Below are positions 11,470-23,169 of a stretch of 64,000 nt of DNA, in pieces. The translations under genes were made by a program, and so were the position numbers. The stretch is from Euptelea pleiosperma (taxonomy: Eukaryota; Streptophyta; Magnoliopsida; Ranunculales; Eupteleaceae). The DNA is taken from positions 24,368,154 through 24,432,153 of the forward strand of contig CM068552.1 in the NCBI GenBank assembly GCA_035048495.1, written 5' to 3'. Numbering within the stretch: the first letter of the stretch is position 1; the number at the start of each line of letters is the position of its first letter. The notes beneath the pieces were generated by a model. It ran no database searches and had not been told where the DNA came from. It saw only the letters and a list, made by a program, of their open reading frames with translations.

Positions 11470-11650
11470 AGGGTCAGGCTCCATTTACTGCCCAAATAAG
11501 TCCAATCCAACGCCTAGAAATCATTGATACTGATTTTTTGATTTAGAGGTCCACTTTGGGATTGGCCAACCATCCCTACGGTTAGATTACTCAAAATTGT
11601 GTGCCACGTGGCTCATATTGTGTCTTGTAAAGGAAGCCTGTCATTTTAGA
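11470..11650. repeat. MITE fragment (ATCAGG family)
   Basis: It carries AATCCAACGCCTAGAAATCA, GAGGTCCACTTTGGGATTGG, CCAACCATCCCTACGGTTAG and GTGCCACGTGGCTCATATT. This is the right half of the family seen complete at 12157-12432, and includes a perfect G-box (CACGTG). Confidence 0.6.
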
Positions 11651-12156
11651 GCGGTGATTGGAGCCCGACCCTTACAAAAATCACTTCATGTTGAGGTGCT
11701 ACTGTATAGCATACTCGCATGGTACACTTGGTCTGCATACATGTGACTTTGTTCAATTTTTTTGTTGAACGAACAAATATGTGGCACAAACAATGGTGGA
11801 TCGGTGGTAATGCATTTTTGAAGGCCACATGGCAAAATTTCACTATCGCACATATCAACAATGCTACAAGTTTATGGTACCGGATCGTTTTAAAAAATTT
11901 GTCTACGCCAACCAAACACAAAGAAAACTAAGGCGTCAACAAATTTGGTAGGGGCTGCCAAATGCTTGCAAATTATTTTGACGGGTGAATGTTTAGCTAG
12001 AATTTATTTGGCCACAACAATGTTTTCTCACGAGAACTGATTTGCCGACGTACCAAACAGACCCTAAAGGTAAAACCTTCCCTCATTAAATGTCCCTTCA
12101 TAGTTCAAGTTGTGTAGCACGCCCACTCCCTCATCAATGATGATAAGGGACAATAG

Positions 12157-12432
12157 TATAAGCCACTTGGCACACTCTTAGAGACAACTGACCTTATGGA
12201 TGTTTGTCCCATTCCTAGGTGGACATATATACCAAATATTATTTTGATTAGTGATTTCAAACCTTTGGATCTGAGTGCCCCAAATAATTCTATGGTTAAA
12301 AATCAACCCATGAAAACGATTCCAATCAAATCCTTAAAAACCACTAATCAGGCTGATTCTTTGCATATAGGGCTATCTAGAGATGGGCAGAACATCTATA
12401 CGGTCAGTGATCTCTACGTGTGTGCCACGTGT
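12157..12432. mobile_element. MITE, ATCAGG family
   Basis: Inverted ends run from AAGCCACTTGGCACACTCTT to CTCTACGTGTGTGCCACGTG. Inside are TTGATTAGTGATTTCAAACC and, inverted, AAACCACTAATCAGGCTGAT, plus the paired modules ATGGATGTTTG and CATCTATACGGTCAGTG. A target duplication is not obvious. Confidence 0.6.
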
Positions 12433-12574
12433 AAGGTGCTTCCATGTGTAAAGTGCACGTGTATCGCACTTGCCATTCCCCTAGTAATACATAATCCATA
12501 TTCGACCCATTACCCATATTATAAATAGTCTCAGGCTCCAGTGACCGCCCTAAAATGACAGGCTCCGGTTACAG

Positions 12575-12815
12575 GACACACTCTTAGAGGACTCTGATCG
12601 TATGGATGTTTGGCTAATCCCTAAATCAGGCTGATTAGTGATTTATAAGCGATGGATTGGACTTATTTTCATGGGTTGATCTCAACTGTGGGGATTTGAG
12701 CAGTATTTGAGGTACAAAGATCCAACGTCTAGAAATCACTAATCAGGCTGATTTTTTGTTTGTAGGTCCACCTAGGTATTGGTCAAACATTCATATGGTT
12801 AGAGTGAGGAAGTCC
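12575..12815. mobile_element. MITE, ATCAGG family
   Basis: It holds CACTCTTAGAGGACTCTGAT, CGTATGGATGTTTGGCTAAT, then AATCACTAATCAGGCTGATT, TAGGTCCACCTAGGTATTGG and ATTCATATGGTTAGAGTG. The two arms are inverted relative to each other. Confidence 0.6.
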
Positions 12816-13245
12816 GGTCCTTATAAATATACATCTGAGCCGCAAACACTTATACAAGTCCGATCTCCATTTTCAGGTATGTTTCCCTAACATGTAGTTA
12901 AGTGCCACATGTCCTGAGGTTAAGGTGGCCCTTAACTCTAGTTACCCTTAACTATATAGGTTAATGGGCCACTCAGGTGGCACTTAACTATATAGGTTGC
13001 TGGATTACTGGATCAAAAACTTGCTGGATCTAAAAACTTCTTTTAAAAAGGATTATGCATTGTGTTTGCTCTCAGGTTTGATCCATGCCCTAGTTTTAAG
13101 AGAGACATGGCTTTTGCATGCATACCCTTGACCTAAAAAAAAAAAAAGACATGGCTTTTGCATGTATACCCTAATTTTGAGAAACTCCAATGGTAAGGAT
13201 TAGTAGGAACCAAAGCATACTGTCTTGTGCTGAGACCAAGTTGGA

Positions 13246-13830
13246 TTAGGGCAGCAACTTGGGCGGGTTCAACCTAAGCCCGACGTCGAGCTCGGGTTGG
13301 GTTGGCCCCTACAACATTTGGGCTCAGGCTCGGGCTCGGGCTTGGGCTCACATGTTTAGAACCCGACTAAAATCGGAGTGGGCTCGGGCTGAGGCTTTTT
13401 GAAACCCGACCCAACCCGAACCCGACACACACACACACATTTATATGTTAATACACATAAGTAAATCCTATTTATATATATTCATATCTATTAGCTATTA
13501 GGGTTACGATGATCTCCTCTACTCTACCCATCATCTCCCCTCTTCTCCAACTCCAAGGGGTTCCACCGTTGGACACCAGTATCTTCTCTTTTCTTCTTTT
13601 TTTCTTTTATTTTGATCTTTTGAGAGTCTGACTTTGATTTTCTCCTTGAATGATCCTTCTGTAAGTGATTGAAACCCCAACTTATGATATGCATCAGTGA
13701 AATAAAAAAAATTGAATAATTTATCAACTCGACGAACCCGATCGGGTTGGGCTCGAGTTCACTACCTTGCAGACCAGGTTGGGCTCGGGTTGACTCCAAA
13801 CCTGACCCAACCCACCCGAGTTGCAGCCCT
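13246..13830. mobile_element. hAT-type MITE, 585 bp
   Basis: The inverted ends are AGGGCAGCAACTTGGGCGGG on the left and AGGGCTGCAACTCGGGTGGG read inward from the right. Flanking AAGTTGGA occurs at 13238-13245 and 13831-13838, an exact 8-bp target duplication, as for hAT elements. Inside are repeats of the GGGCTCGGG type, a (CA)n run at about 13420-13438 and AT-rich sequence. I find no transposase, so it is non-autonomous. Confidence 0.8.
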
Positions 13831-13984
13831 AAGTTGGACTGGCTGATCTACATCGGGATCGAGATTGGCACCAACCAATCCAGCCTCCCGATTCTGAGCC
13901 CTTGGTCCATGTTAGTAATTTGTTTACTTTATCATCCTCAAATGCTTCTTTTACTCCGTCCTACAAAACTCATTTGGAAGTTAC

Positions 13985-14215
13985 AAAACTCTGAGGCTTT
14001 GATTTTTTTGGGGAAGTATCAACAAAAGAAATTACAACCGTTTCTATATGCATTTTTGTCATCTTCTATCTATGTAACAAGTCACAGTGGTTGTCAGTTG
14101 TCTCCCCCACTTTTACCCCCTCTTATAGGTTTTAATAAAGAAGGACCGAGATCTTATCTTCTAACTGGACAGTGGATTTCAGCCATTCACACCTGATTTT
14201 GGCAAATGTTTGTCG
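13985..14215. repeat. Dispersed repeat fragment cut by Copia LTR
   Basis: ACAAGTCACAGTGGTTGTC through ACCTGATTTTGGCAAATGTT matches related sequence at about 40918-41060 and 41385-41530. Those copies go on to GGCACCCAC-type ends. Here the match stops where the Copia LTR begins, so the junction is at about 14215. Confidence 0.55.
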
Positions 14216-15559
14216 GGATAAGTGTAGTGTGGAGATGTCGTGGTACACATACTTCGCCAACTACGTGAAGACTAAAAGACAAAGATATCAAGAATCAGAC
14301 GATTGATGACAAGAGTCATCTGAGTAACTGTCAATTTGTCAGTTTACGATCATGAACGCTCGATTAGGAAGGTAAGTAACTTAGTGGCCATAGGAGTTGG
14401 TTAAAATGAACAAAATATAAGGGTCAAACTTAGTCATTGGACTGACCCGAGTCTAAGTCAATTAAATTGACTAATGGGATAGTCCAATCGATTGGACACT
14501 TATCCCTAATCGATTGGAGACTCTGTGTAATCGATTGAAAGCTACGAGGCAGAAACTTATTTCAGCCCAATCGATTGGAAACTCTGTGAAATCGATTGGA
14601 GTCTTCGGGACAATCGATTGGACCATGTACAGAATTGGTCATTCTCAGATCTAAAATTCTTGATTCCATTATCCCATGAACTACATGACTCAGGGTCTTG
14701 GAATTCTATAAATACAACCTTTCTATGCCTTCTCTAAATACATATAGAGACACAGAGTGACTCAATCTTCAAGAGAGAGAAGAAAATATTTTATTTATTA
14801 GAGTGTCCATTCGAAGAGCAAGAAGCTTATTTTCCATTCACATCTTATGAGCTTGTTCTCTTCTTGATCAAAGCCAAGAGTTTGATCATTTTCTTAGCTT
14901 AGGTCTTCCACTTCTATATTCGACCTAGTAGTCTGAGTGTACCAGTGTGACTCAACACCATTTGAGCTACTTAGGGTTTAGAGTGTATTGAATCCTTTAC
15001 CTTCTGTAGGTTTAGAGTGTTGAGATTTTAGATCGGAGGAGCCGATCGACGGTAGGTTTGGGGTGTACCAAACTGAACAAGCGGACAAGGCTGCTTGGCT
15101 GGAAGAGCGCGTGTGGATTCGTAGCGTTGATTCAGAGGACGTGGACGCATCGACAGTAGGCTTTGGCTAAGGTTAGAAGCTGTATTTGCAACGGTGCTGC
15201 GTAAATAATCATTATTTCGTTTAACTTTTCAGTTAGTGATACTTTCCGTCTGGACATGGTCCCGTGGTTTTTCCTTGGCTAAGGTTTCTATGTAAAAATC
15301 TCTTGTCTTGTGTGATTATTTGTTTGTATTCCGCAATCTATTCTGATTAGATCAAACGACGAAAAGAAAATATACTACGGAGGTATATTCGATTTGAGTC
15401 GGTTGTGATAATCTTTTATCAAACAACTAAGACATGCGATTTTATTCCCTTAGCATAGACCAATAAAACTGTGTAGGTATAAATAATTTTAAATACCTAA
15501 TCAACCTCCCCCCCCTTCTAGGTATATTGAGTTAAAGAGAATGGACTGGTGAAATTTTA
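14216..15559 (+). repeat. Copia A 5' LTR (5'-truncated)
   Basis: It matches the downstream LTR (19529-21193) and a solo LTR (28522-30107) from AAGTGTAG(T/C)GT onward but lacks their first ~78 bases. It contains six AATCGATTGGA-type boxes (about 14480-14630), a TATA-like TCTATAAATACAACC at about 14705 and the end GAAATTTTA (the canonical CA has become TA). The PBS follows directly. Confidence 0.85.
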
Positions 15560-15576
15560 ATTGGTATCGGAGCAGG
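15560..15576 (+). other. Primer-binding site of Copia A
   Basis: ATTGGTATCGGAGCAGG follows the LTR. It is the plant initiator-Met tRNA primer site (usually TGGTATCAGAGC) with A changed to G. Confidence 0.75.
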
Positions 15577-15675
15577 TATTTCTAATTAAGGTTTAATCAC
15601 CTGAATTTAGATTCCTGAGAAACCAGTCCATTTTCATTAATTTGTCAAAATACAAAGAGAATGTGGAAATACATC

Positions 15676-17104
15676 CAGACCTCCATTGTTTGATGGGGAA
15701 GACTATGCCTATTGGAAGGCTAAGATGAGGCTTTTCTAAAGTCTATTGATGAAAGAGTCTGGATGTCTGTAGTGGATGGTTGGTCACCACCCACAAAGTA
15801 GGAGATAAAACCATTCTTAAACCTAAAAATGTATGGACCAAAGATGACATAGATTGTTGTTGTCTTAATAGCAAATGGCTAAATGTTGAGTTTAGAAGAA
15901 TCTCTACTTGTTCCTGAGCTAAAGAAGCTTGGGACATTCTTAGAGTCACACATAAAGGAACGTCAGCTGTTAAGATCTCCAAACTTCAAATGCTAATTTC
16001 TAAATTCGAATCCATGAGAATGGAGGAGAATGATACTTTCACTGAGTACTATGCCCAACTTAGTGATATTGTGAACTCTGCACACAACTTGGGTGAGGTC
16101 ATTCCTGAATCCAAAGTTGTTCGAAAAATTTTGAGATCTTTACCTGATATATTTCAGGCTAAGGTCACTGAGATTGAGGAGAGCAAAGATGTTGACTCTC
16201 TCAAAGTTGATGAGCTGGTTGGGTCTCTACAAACTTATGAGATGAATTTGAGACAACCGAAGAAATCAAAAGGTATTGCCCTTAAAGTTTCTGAAGCTCA
16301 AGATTCTGAGTCGGATGTTGACTCTGAAATGAAAATGGCATTATTTGTGTAAAAATACAAAAAGTTTTTTAGTTCTAAAAACGATAGATTTAAGAACAAT
16401 AAAACGTTTAATAAATCTATGGAACATGCCAGACCTCATGAGAGAGGTGGCAGAAGTGACAGGAACCCTAGGGAAAGTCGCTCAAGCAAACCCCAATGTT
16501 TTAAATGTAAGGGTTTTGGCCACTTCGCTAATATGTGTCCAAATAAAGAAGAACACAAGGGCAAGGCAAAAGAATGCAATGCCACATGGGATGAAGAATC
16601 AGAAGATCATTCTGATAATTCGGATAACAATGAAAAGACTGATAAGTATACAGCTTTTGTTGCTCGTTTTAATAGTCCCTATGGATCTCATGGAGATTCC
16701 AAGAAAAGTGATGATGAGAGTTTGGAAGACTCTTACAAATGGGGACTCGGATAACTCGGCAGTTGGTGTGAAAGAACTGTACGAGGAATCGATAAAATTC
16801 ATTAAGGCTAACAAAGTGTTATTTGACAGAGTTAAAAGTCTTGACTATGAAAATACAGCCTTATTAATTGACACTGAAAAATTAAAAGTGTTTTGATTAC
16901 TGATTTAGAGCAAGAGAATAAGTCTTTGCTGAAAAGGAACAAGTCATTGGAATGTGAATTCCAAACTTGCATAACACGTAAGGAATCCCTAGAAAATGAG
17001 GCTCTCAAATCAAAGAGGGATGTGTCAAGATTCTCATCCAGCTCTGCAAAGCTTGATGAGATTCTTTGTGTGGGAAAAGTCTATGGAGACAAACATGGTT
17101 TGGG
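15676..17104 (+). pseudogene. Copia A gag (UBN2-type) with CCHC knuckle and coiled coil, frameshifted
   Basis: Gag is the capsid and RNA-binding protein of the element. RPPLFDGEDYAYWKAKM (about 15680) starts the gag fold. After several frame breaks, 15990-16350 is open with LISKFESMRMEENDT and VVRKILRSLP. In another frame, CFKCKGFGHFANMC (about 16499) is an intact zinc knuckle. Then follow an acidic stretch and a coiled coil (DLEQENKSLLKRNKSLE, about 16900) ending LDEILCVGKVYGDKHGLGY. At least three frame changes make it non-functional. Confidence 0.8.
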
Positions 17105-17996
17105 TTACAAATACAATTATGAAAAAAGAATTTGAAATGAGTATGGTTGGTGAACTGAGTTATTTTCTAGGTCTTCAAGTTAAACAGTTGGAAGATGGAA
17201 TTTTTATTTCTCAATTCAAATATAGCAAAGACCTAGTTAAGAAATTTGGTATGGAATCAGGTAAACATCATCGTACTCCCATGAGTACTACTATAAAGCT
17301 GAGCAAAGACACTGAAGGAAAGGATGTTGACCAAACTTTGTATAGAAGCATGATTGGAAGTTTACTATATCTCATTGCTAGTCGTCCTGATATTTTCTTT
17401 AGTGTGGGTGCATGTGCTAGATTTCAAGCTAATCCCAAGCAATCTCATATTCTTGCAGTTAAACATATAAGGTATGTTAGTGGAACTGTAGGATATGGTA
17501 TCTGGTATTCTTTTGATACTACTGCAGAGCTTACAAGTTATTCTAATGCTGACTGGGCTGAAATGTTGATGATAGAAAAAGCACCAGTGGTGGGTGTTTT
17601 TATGTTGGTAACAGCCTAGTTAGTTGGCAAAGTAAGAAACAAAATTGTATTTCTTTATCTACTGATGAAGCCGAGTATATTGTAGCTGTGAGCTGTTGTA
17701 CTCAACTGCTATAGATGAAGCAGATGTTAACTTATTATGAAATCAATCAAGGATTGATGACTATATATTGTGATAATACGAGTGCTATAAATATATCGAA
17801 AAATCATGTTTAATACTCTAGAACTAAGCATATTGACATTCATCATCATTTTATAAGAGATATTGTTGAAGAAAAAATTATCACCTTGGAGCATGTCGCA
17901 ACAGAAAATCAAGTAGCGGATATCTTTACAAAACCTTTTGATTTCGTTAGATTCGAATTTCTTCGAAAATCTATCGGTATTAGTTTGATTGATTGA
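17105..17996 (+). pseudogene. Copia A reverse transcriptase C-terminus and RNase H fragment
   Basis: It opens inside reverse transcriptase: GELSYFLGLQVKQLEDGIFI, GSLLYLIASRPDIFFSVG, KRIRYVSGT-type helix. It then enters RNase H with YSNADWAE, a frameshift at about 17560, then LVSWQSKKQ, STDEAEYIVA, an in-frame TAG, YCDNTSAINISKN, another stop, TKHIDIHHHFIRD and ENQVADIFTKPF. The catalytic YVDD box and the integrase that should precede it are absent because of the upstream deletion at about 17105. Confidence 0.82.
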
Positions 17997-19125
17997 TCTT
18001 GTATTTTGTGTTTTTCTTTACTTTCATAATAATCTGTTTGATTAGAACTGATTTTGAATTATCTAAATTCAAACTTGTCATAGGTTCTATCAAGATCATA
18101 TCATGATATATATATATATCCCAATGTTTGTAATGATTAATCCATTAAACCTTGTCTCTGTCAGTGGTTAATATTATCTCTTGCAAACATATGTTTCACA
18201 CACTACACACGGACTGATTTTTCTCCAGGAATAGATATGATTTCAGGAAATATTTCTAAATCTTATTCTAGGAATAAGGAATAAACCTCTACTAGATATG
18301 ACTTCAAATTAGTAGCGTTCCTACCTTCAGTTGATTTCACTGCACTATAGTCGATTGTTGGCTTCCCAATGAGAGTTATTATTCTAAGGAAACTGCTACC
18401 TCCACAAAAATTAGAGTGAATGCCATCTGTATGGCCCTGATTAAAATTTAAATCCGATTCTCATTGCTGCAGAAAATGGCTATCTACATGGAAAGTGAAA
18501 GCTACCTATATTCAAAGTGAATAAAAAGGATGTAAAAGACAACCAATTTGCTAGAAAAATTCTTATCCTTCAGCAAATACCTATATACATGAGTGTATGT
18601 GAGAACTCTTAATTGCTCTAATGAGGATTTCATATCTGGATACAGGATACCTCTGGGATTTCTAGAATTTGATATTTTGAATATTACTAAAATTACTTAT
18701 CATCTCTTGTGTCGATTCTGATGTCAGCACTTTATCTACTACTAGTTCTCAAGAGCAATGATTTTATTACTTTCTTTGACTTAGTATTTTTGATTAACTA
18801 GCGAATACGAATTTCTATATATATCATGATCGAGTTGAAATTATAACTTACACAAGTTCTGTATTTCATGTTAATCTCAATCAGTATTAATCAACCAAGT
18901 TTTAATAAAATTTTTGCTTCTATTTCTTAAAATAAATTTATCCCAATTCATATTCCTGTCACGACTCTCCAAAGCTCAATCTATTTTTCAAGATCTACTA
19001 TAATTTGATGATTACTGTTAATTGACTATTTTATGGATGAATATGTATATATGCACTTGTTCTTCATAATGATATTCATTGCATGCTTGTTATTGGCTTA
19101 TATTTCTATACCTTTATCAATCTGT

Positions 19126-19247
19126 GACAAAAAAGGGAAGAGAAAATCATAGCGGTAAAAATAAGTTGATGCATGACAGGGGGAGAGACAAAAAAGGGAA
19201 GAGAAAATCATAGCGGTAAAAATAAGTTGATGCATGACAGGGGGAGA
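19126..19247. repeat. 61-bp direct tandem duplication
   Basis: Two essentially identical units, each from GACAAAAAAGGGAAGAGAAA to TGCATGACAGGGGGAGA, lie in the spacer between pol and the 3' LTR of Copia A. Near-identity suggests the duplication is younger than the surrounding decay. Confidence 0.9.
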
Positions 19248-19528
19248 AAAAAATTTCATTATTTTTTCTAATTTCTCTACTTGTGATGTGCATAATTAAC
19301 TCACTCTATTTTAATGATTTACTGATTGCCGATGATATTACATGATATGTATTGTTAGTAGAATGTGCAGGGAACAGATCAAAAGCCATTTCATTATATC
19401 TGTTCGATTATCTCCGAGAGAGTGTGAGATAATAAGTCAATCATGTAAGACGGTGGAATTATATTTTGTATTTTTTACCTCCTATATGATTAGATATTTT
19501 TTGTCATGGAATTGTCAAAAGGGGAGAT

Positions 19529-21193
19529 TGTAAGGAATATTTTCATATTTAATTTGGCAAAGATTCTGTTTGACATAAAAACATTCTTGTAACCGTTCCT
19601 ATGAGCACAAGTGTAGCGTAGAGATGTCGTGGTACGCATACTTCACCAACTACGTGAAGACTAAAAGACATAGACAACAAGAATTGGATGGTTGGCGATA
19701 GGAGTCATCTGAGTAACTGCCGATTTGTTAGTTAACGATCGTGAACGCTCGATTAGGAAGGTAAGTGACTTAGTGGCCATAGGAGTTGGTTAAAATGAAC
19801 AAAATATAATGGTCAAACTTAGTCATTGGACTGACCCGAGTCTAAGTCAATTAAATTGACTAATGGGATAGTCTAATCGATTGGACACTTATCCCCAATC
19901 GATTGGACATAGACCAATCGATTGGAAACTCTGTGTAATCGATTGGAAGCTACAAAGCAAAAACTTATTTCAGCCCAATTGATTGGAGACTCTGTGAAAT
20001 CGATTGGAGTCTTCGAGACAGAAACTTATTTGAGTCAAATCGATTGGAGACTCTGTGAAATCGATTGGAGCCTTCGGGACAGAAACTTATCTGAGTCAAA
20101 TCGATTGGAGACTCTGTAAAATCGATTGGAGCCTTCGGGACAGAAACTTATCTGAGTCAAATCGATTGGAGAACCTTGTGTAATCAATTGGAGCCTTCGG
20201 AATAGAAATCTTATTGAGCCCAATCGATTGGACACTTGGACCTAGTGTACAATTGATTGGACCATGCACATAATTGGTCTTTCTCAGATCCGAAATTCTT
20301 GGTTCCATTATCCCATGATCTACATGACTCAGGGTCTTGAAATTCTATAAATACAACCCTTCTATGCCTTCTCTAAATACACACAGAGACACAGTGACTC
20401 AATCTTCAAGAGAGAGAAGAAAATATTTTATTTATTAGAATGTCCATTCGAAGAGCAAGAAGTTTATTTTCCATTCACATCTTGTGAGCTTGTTCTCTTC
20501 TTGATCAAAGTCAAGAGCTTGATCCTTTCCTCAGCTTAGGTCTTCAACTTCTATATTCGACCTAGTAGCTTGAGTATACTAGTGTGACTCAACACTATTT
20601 GAGCAACTTGGGGTTCAGGGTGTACTGAATCCTTCACCTTCTACAAAGGCGGGAGTATTGAGAATTAAGATCAGATGAGCCGATTGACGGTAGGTTTGGG
20701 GTGTACCAAACTGAACAAGTGGACAAGGCTTCTTAGCTGGAAGGGCACGCGTGGATTCGTAACGTTGATTCAGAGGATGTGAATGCATCGGCAGTAGGCC
20801 TTGACTAAGGTTGGAAGCTGTATTTGCAACGGTGCTGCGTAGGTAACCTTTGTTTCGTTTAACTTTTTAGTTAGTGATACTTTCCGTCTGGACGTGGTCC
20901 CATGGTTTTCATTGGCTAAGGTTTTCACGTAAAAATCTCTTGTCTTGTGTGATTGTTTGTTTGTATTCCGCAATCTATTCTGATTAGATCAAACGACGAA
21001 AAGAAAATATACCACAAAGGTATATTTGATTTGAGTCGGTTGTGATAATCTTTTATCAAACAACTAAGACTTGCGATTTTATTCCCTTACCATAAACCAG
21101 TAAAACTGTGTAGGTATAAATAATTTTAAATACCTAATCGACCCCCCCTTTTAGGTATATTGAGTTAAAAGAGAATGGACCGGAGAAATTTCA
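19529..21193 (+). repeat. Copia A 3' LTR, 1665 bp
   Basis: It starts TGTAAGGAATATTTTCATA after the purine tract and ends GAAATTTCA. It carries about 14 AATCGATTGGA-type boxes (19870-20275) against six in the 5' LTR, a TATA-like TCTATAAATACAACC at about 20345, and the conserved stretch TAGTGATACTTTCCGTCTGG. It is followed by a PBS and leader, as a 5' LTR would be. Confidence 0.88.
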
Positions 21194-21308
21194 ATTGGTA
21201 TCAGAGTAGGTATTTCTAACTAAGGTTTAATCATCTGAATTTAGATTCTTGAGAAACCAATCTATTTTTGTTAATTTTTCAAAATACAAAGAGAATGTGG
21301 AAATACAT
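21194..21308 (+). repeat. Second PBS and leader fragment of a Copia A-type element
   Basis: ATTGGTATCAGAGTAGG followed by sequence matching 15577-15675 up to GTGGAAATACATCC. A second element of the same family therefore starts here, but its body is missing: the match stops abruptly at about 21309. Confidence 0.8.
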
Positions 21309-21739
21309 CCCGAAAGATTTGAGGAAGAGAATCCTTTTTCTTTTTTCAAAACGTGGCAACTTTCCTTGCATTCTCATTTTGAAAAATAGCATATATACTC
21401 TTGCTGCCATATCAACGCTCTTGATGAATAAAAAGTTGCCAACTCTTGTGCCCTTAGATTGGAATTCTTGGCAATCAACCCTTTTCTTTCCAAAGAAATA
21501 TTCTTTTATAAAAAACGTCCATGCCAAAAATGGGATCTTTGCACTACATTTCTTTGGGATATTTTCTCTTCCAATAAGGTTAAAAAAAAGATTTATTTAT
21601 TTAAAATTCATTCTTTTGTTTTTAAAAAAATATTTTCTTTAAAGGCTTTTGATTTTTCAACTTTCCAAAATCCTTTTTGATTTCCTTATTAAAATATTTT
21701 TCAAACATTCCATTTTGTAAGAAATCTCTTAATGATCCT

Positions 21740-22482
21740 AGGTTTATCATGGGCCGTCCGATAAAGGAATAGAGAGGGATTGAAGGTGTGGTAATGTGTG
21801 GCTGATTGGATGATAGGGTGAATGATTTGATGATGATTGGACTGTCGAGATTGGCCAACAAAGGCCGTAGGATATAATGATTGCGGGAAGAGAGAAGATC
21901 GGATGATTGATATTGAGAGTAGGGAGAGAATGAGGATTTAGAGAGAGGAGAGAGAATTTATTACAAAAATAAAGAGAGAATGCTAGCAAAATGTCTTGAA
22001 CCCTGGTCTTTGACTTGGTCTTCTGCATGTTTTACCAAGTATTAGGTAATAGGCTTTAATCTCCTTAGTTTCTTCTTTGAGGGCTTGTCTCTCTTACTCT
22101 CTTGGTTATCTCTCGACTCTTTCACCTCTCTGGTTCTTCCATCATTTGGCCTGTAACTTCTTCTCCTAGCCTACTGGCTCTTGAGCTTTGATCATAGGTT
22201 CTGGAGGTTGATTGTGGGCCCGCATTCAATCAAAATTGTCCGATTAGTACTCATGCGATAGAAAAATCACATAATGAGACTTCTATAAAATGGCTTCATA
22301 TGTGGGTCAAATAAATACGTATGAATGCATGTGAATATACTATGTTGACCAGAAAAGTATGTTCTACGCAATGAGGGAAACTCTTACGTAGAAAAATTGA
22401 TAAAAATGACAGTTTTACATAAGAGAGTGTGATAACTCTAAAAGGATAATTGCTTAAAATAAGCACTTTTGAGCGAATATCA
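21740..22482 (-). repeat. LTR of 'TGATATTCGC' family (copy 3), partial
   Basis: On the minus strand, from 22482 leftward, it reads TGATATTCGCTCAAAAGTGC and then tracks copies 1 and 2: AAGTCTCATTATG, a GGGCCCACAATC block, GACCAGGGTTCAAGAC and CTCTCTC leader sequence. The far end of the LTR is not found, so it is truncated. 21309-21740 may belong to it but I cannot match it. Confidence 0.7.
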
Positions 22483-22499
22483 ATTAGAATCGATTGTCG

Positions 22500-23095
22500 T
22501 GGGTTGATTTTTAAACGTAGAATTTGTACATTATTGACCATTATTTGGGGAACAAAGATCTAAAAATTTGAAATCAATAATATAGCTGATTTTTGGTTTG
22601 TAAGTCCACCTAGGGATATCTAGCCGTTGGATTTAGTACCAAAAAATGCTTGATCAAATCCAACTGCTATAATCAAACCTAGCAAAGTGCTAAAATCTAT
22701 GGCTATATAGATAACCAAATAGACTAATTTTTGGTATACAGATCTCATTTGTTTGGGCCACTGACCGCATGGATGTTTAGCCAACCCCTTGGTTGACATT
22801 CATACAAAAAATCATAAGATTTTTAGCAGTTAGTTTTAGTACTCAAAAAATGGTTGACTTCAACGGCAATAAGCATCCCATAAAAAGTACTAAAATATAA
22901 TGGTTAGATATTACCAATCAGGGTGATTTTTGGTGTGTATATCCACCAAGGTGTGGGATAAACATTCATGTGGTCAGTGGGCCTAGATTACAACAGTATG
23001 GATGTTTGGCTGCCCCCCAACCCTAGATGGACATACGGACCAAAAACTTAGCCTGATTAGTGATTTCTAAGTGGGTCCAAATGACCTTATCTAGA
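22500..23095. repeat. Cluster of ATCAGG-family MITE fragments
   Basis: At least two partial copies are present. One has GGGCCACTGACCGCATGGAT (22758) paired with the inverted CATTCATGTGGTCAGTGGGC (22965), about 230 bp. The other pieces carry GTTGATTTTTAAACG, AGTCCACCTAGGGATATC and AGCCTGATTAGTGATTTCTA. No gene is visible. Confidence 0.5.
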
Positions 23096-23169
23096 GTACC
23101 TTCACCAAGGATACCACTTGTTGCAACCCTTCAATAATCTCCCATTCGTGGTCCAAAATAAGGTAATTA

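Larger units (their letters stand above)
14216..21193 (+). mobile_element. Copia retrotransposon A, internally deleted
   Basis: Structure: truncated 5' LTR, PBS, gag, a piece of reverse transcriptase plus RNase H, 1.5 kb of non-coding spacer, a purine tract (AAAAGGGGAGA at about 19517) and a 3' LTR of 1665 bp. Protease, integrase and the N-terminal part of reverse transcriptase are missing. The gag with a long acidic and coiled-coil tail ending in (K)LDEIL...GDKHGLGY is typical of the SIRE/Maximus branch, which I assign tentatively. It cannot move on its own. Confidence 0.85.

Noticed and set aside
890..12065. Terminal inverted repeats of the Harbinger element (CGTTTGGTTC near 990; GTCTGTTTGGTACGTCGGC, minus strand, near 12060)
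   Set aside because: Both resemble Harbinger ends, but they do not match each other well enough and no 3-bp duplication could be paired.
14400..20275. CRISPR-like regular repeats (AATCGATTGG)
   Set aside because: Spacing is irregular and the repeats lie in plant LTRs. This is not a prokaryotic sequence.
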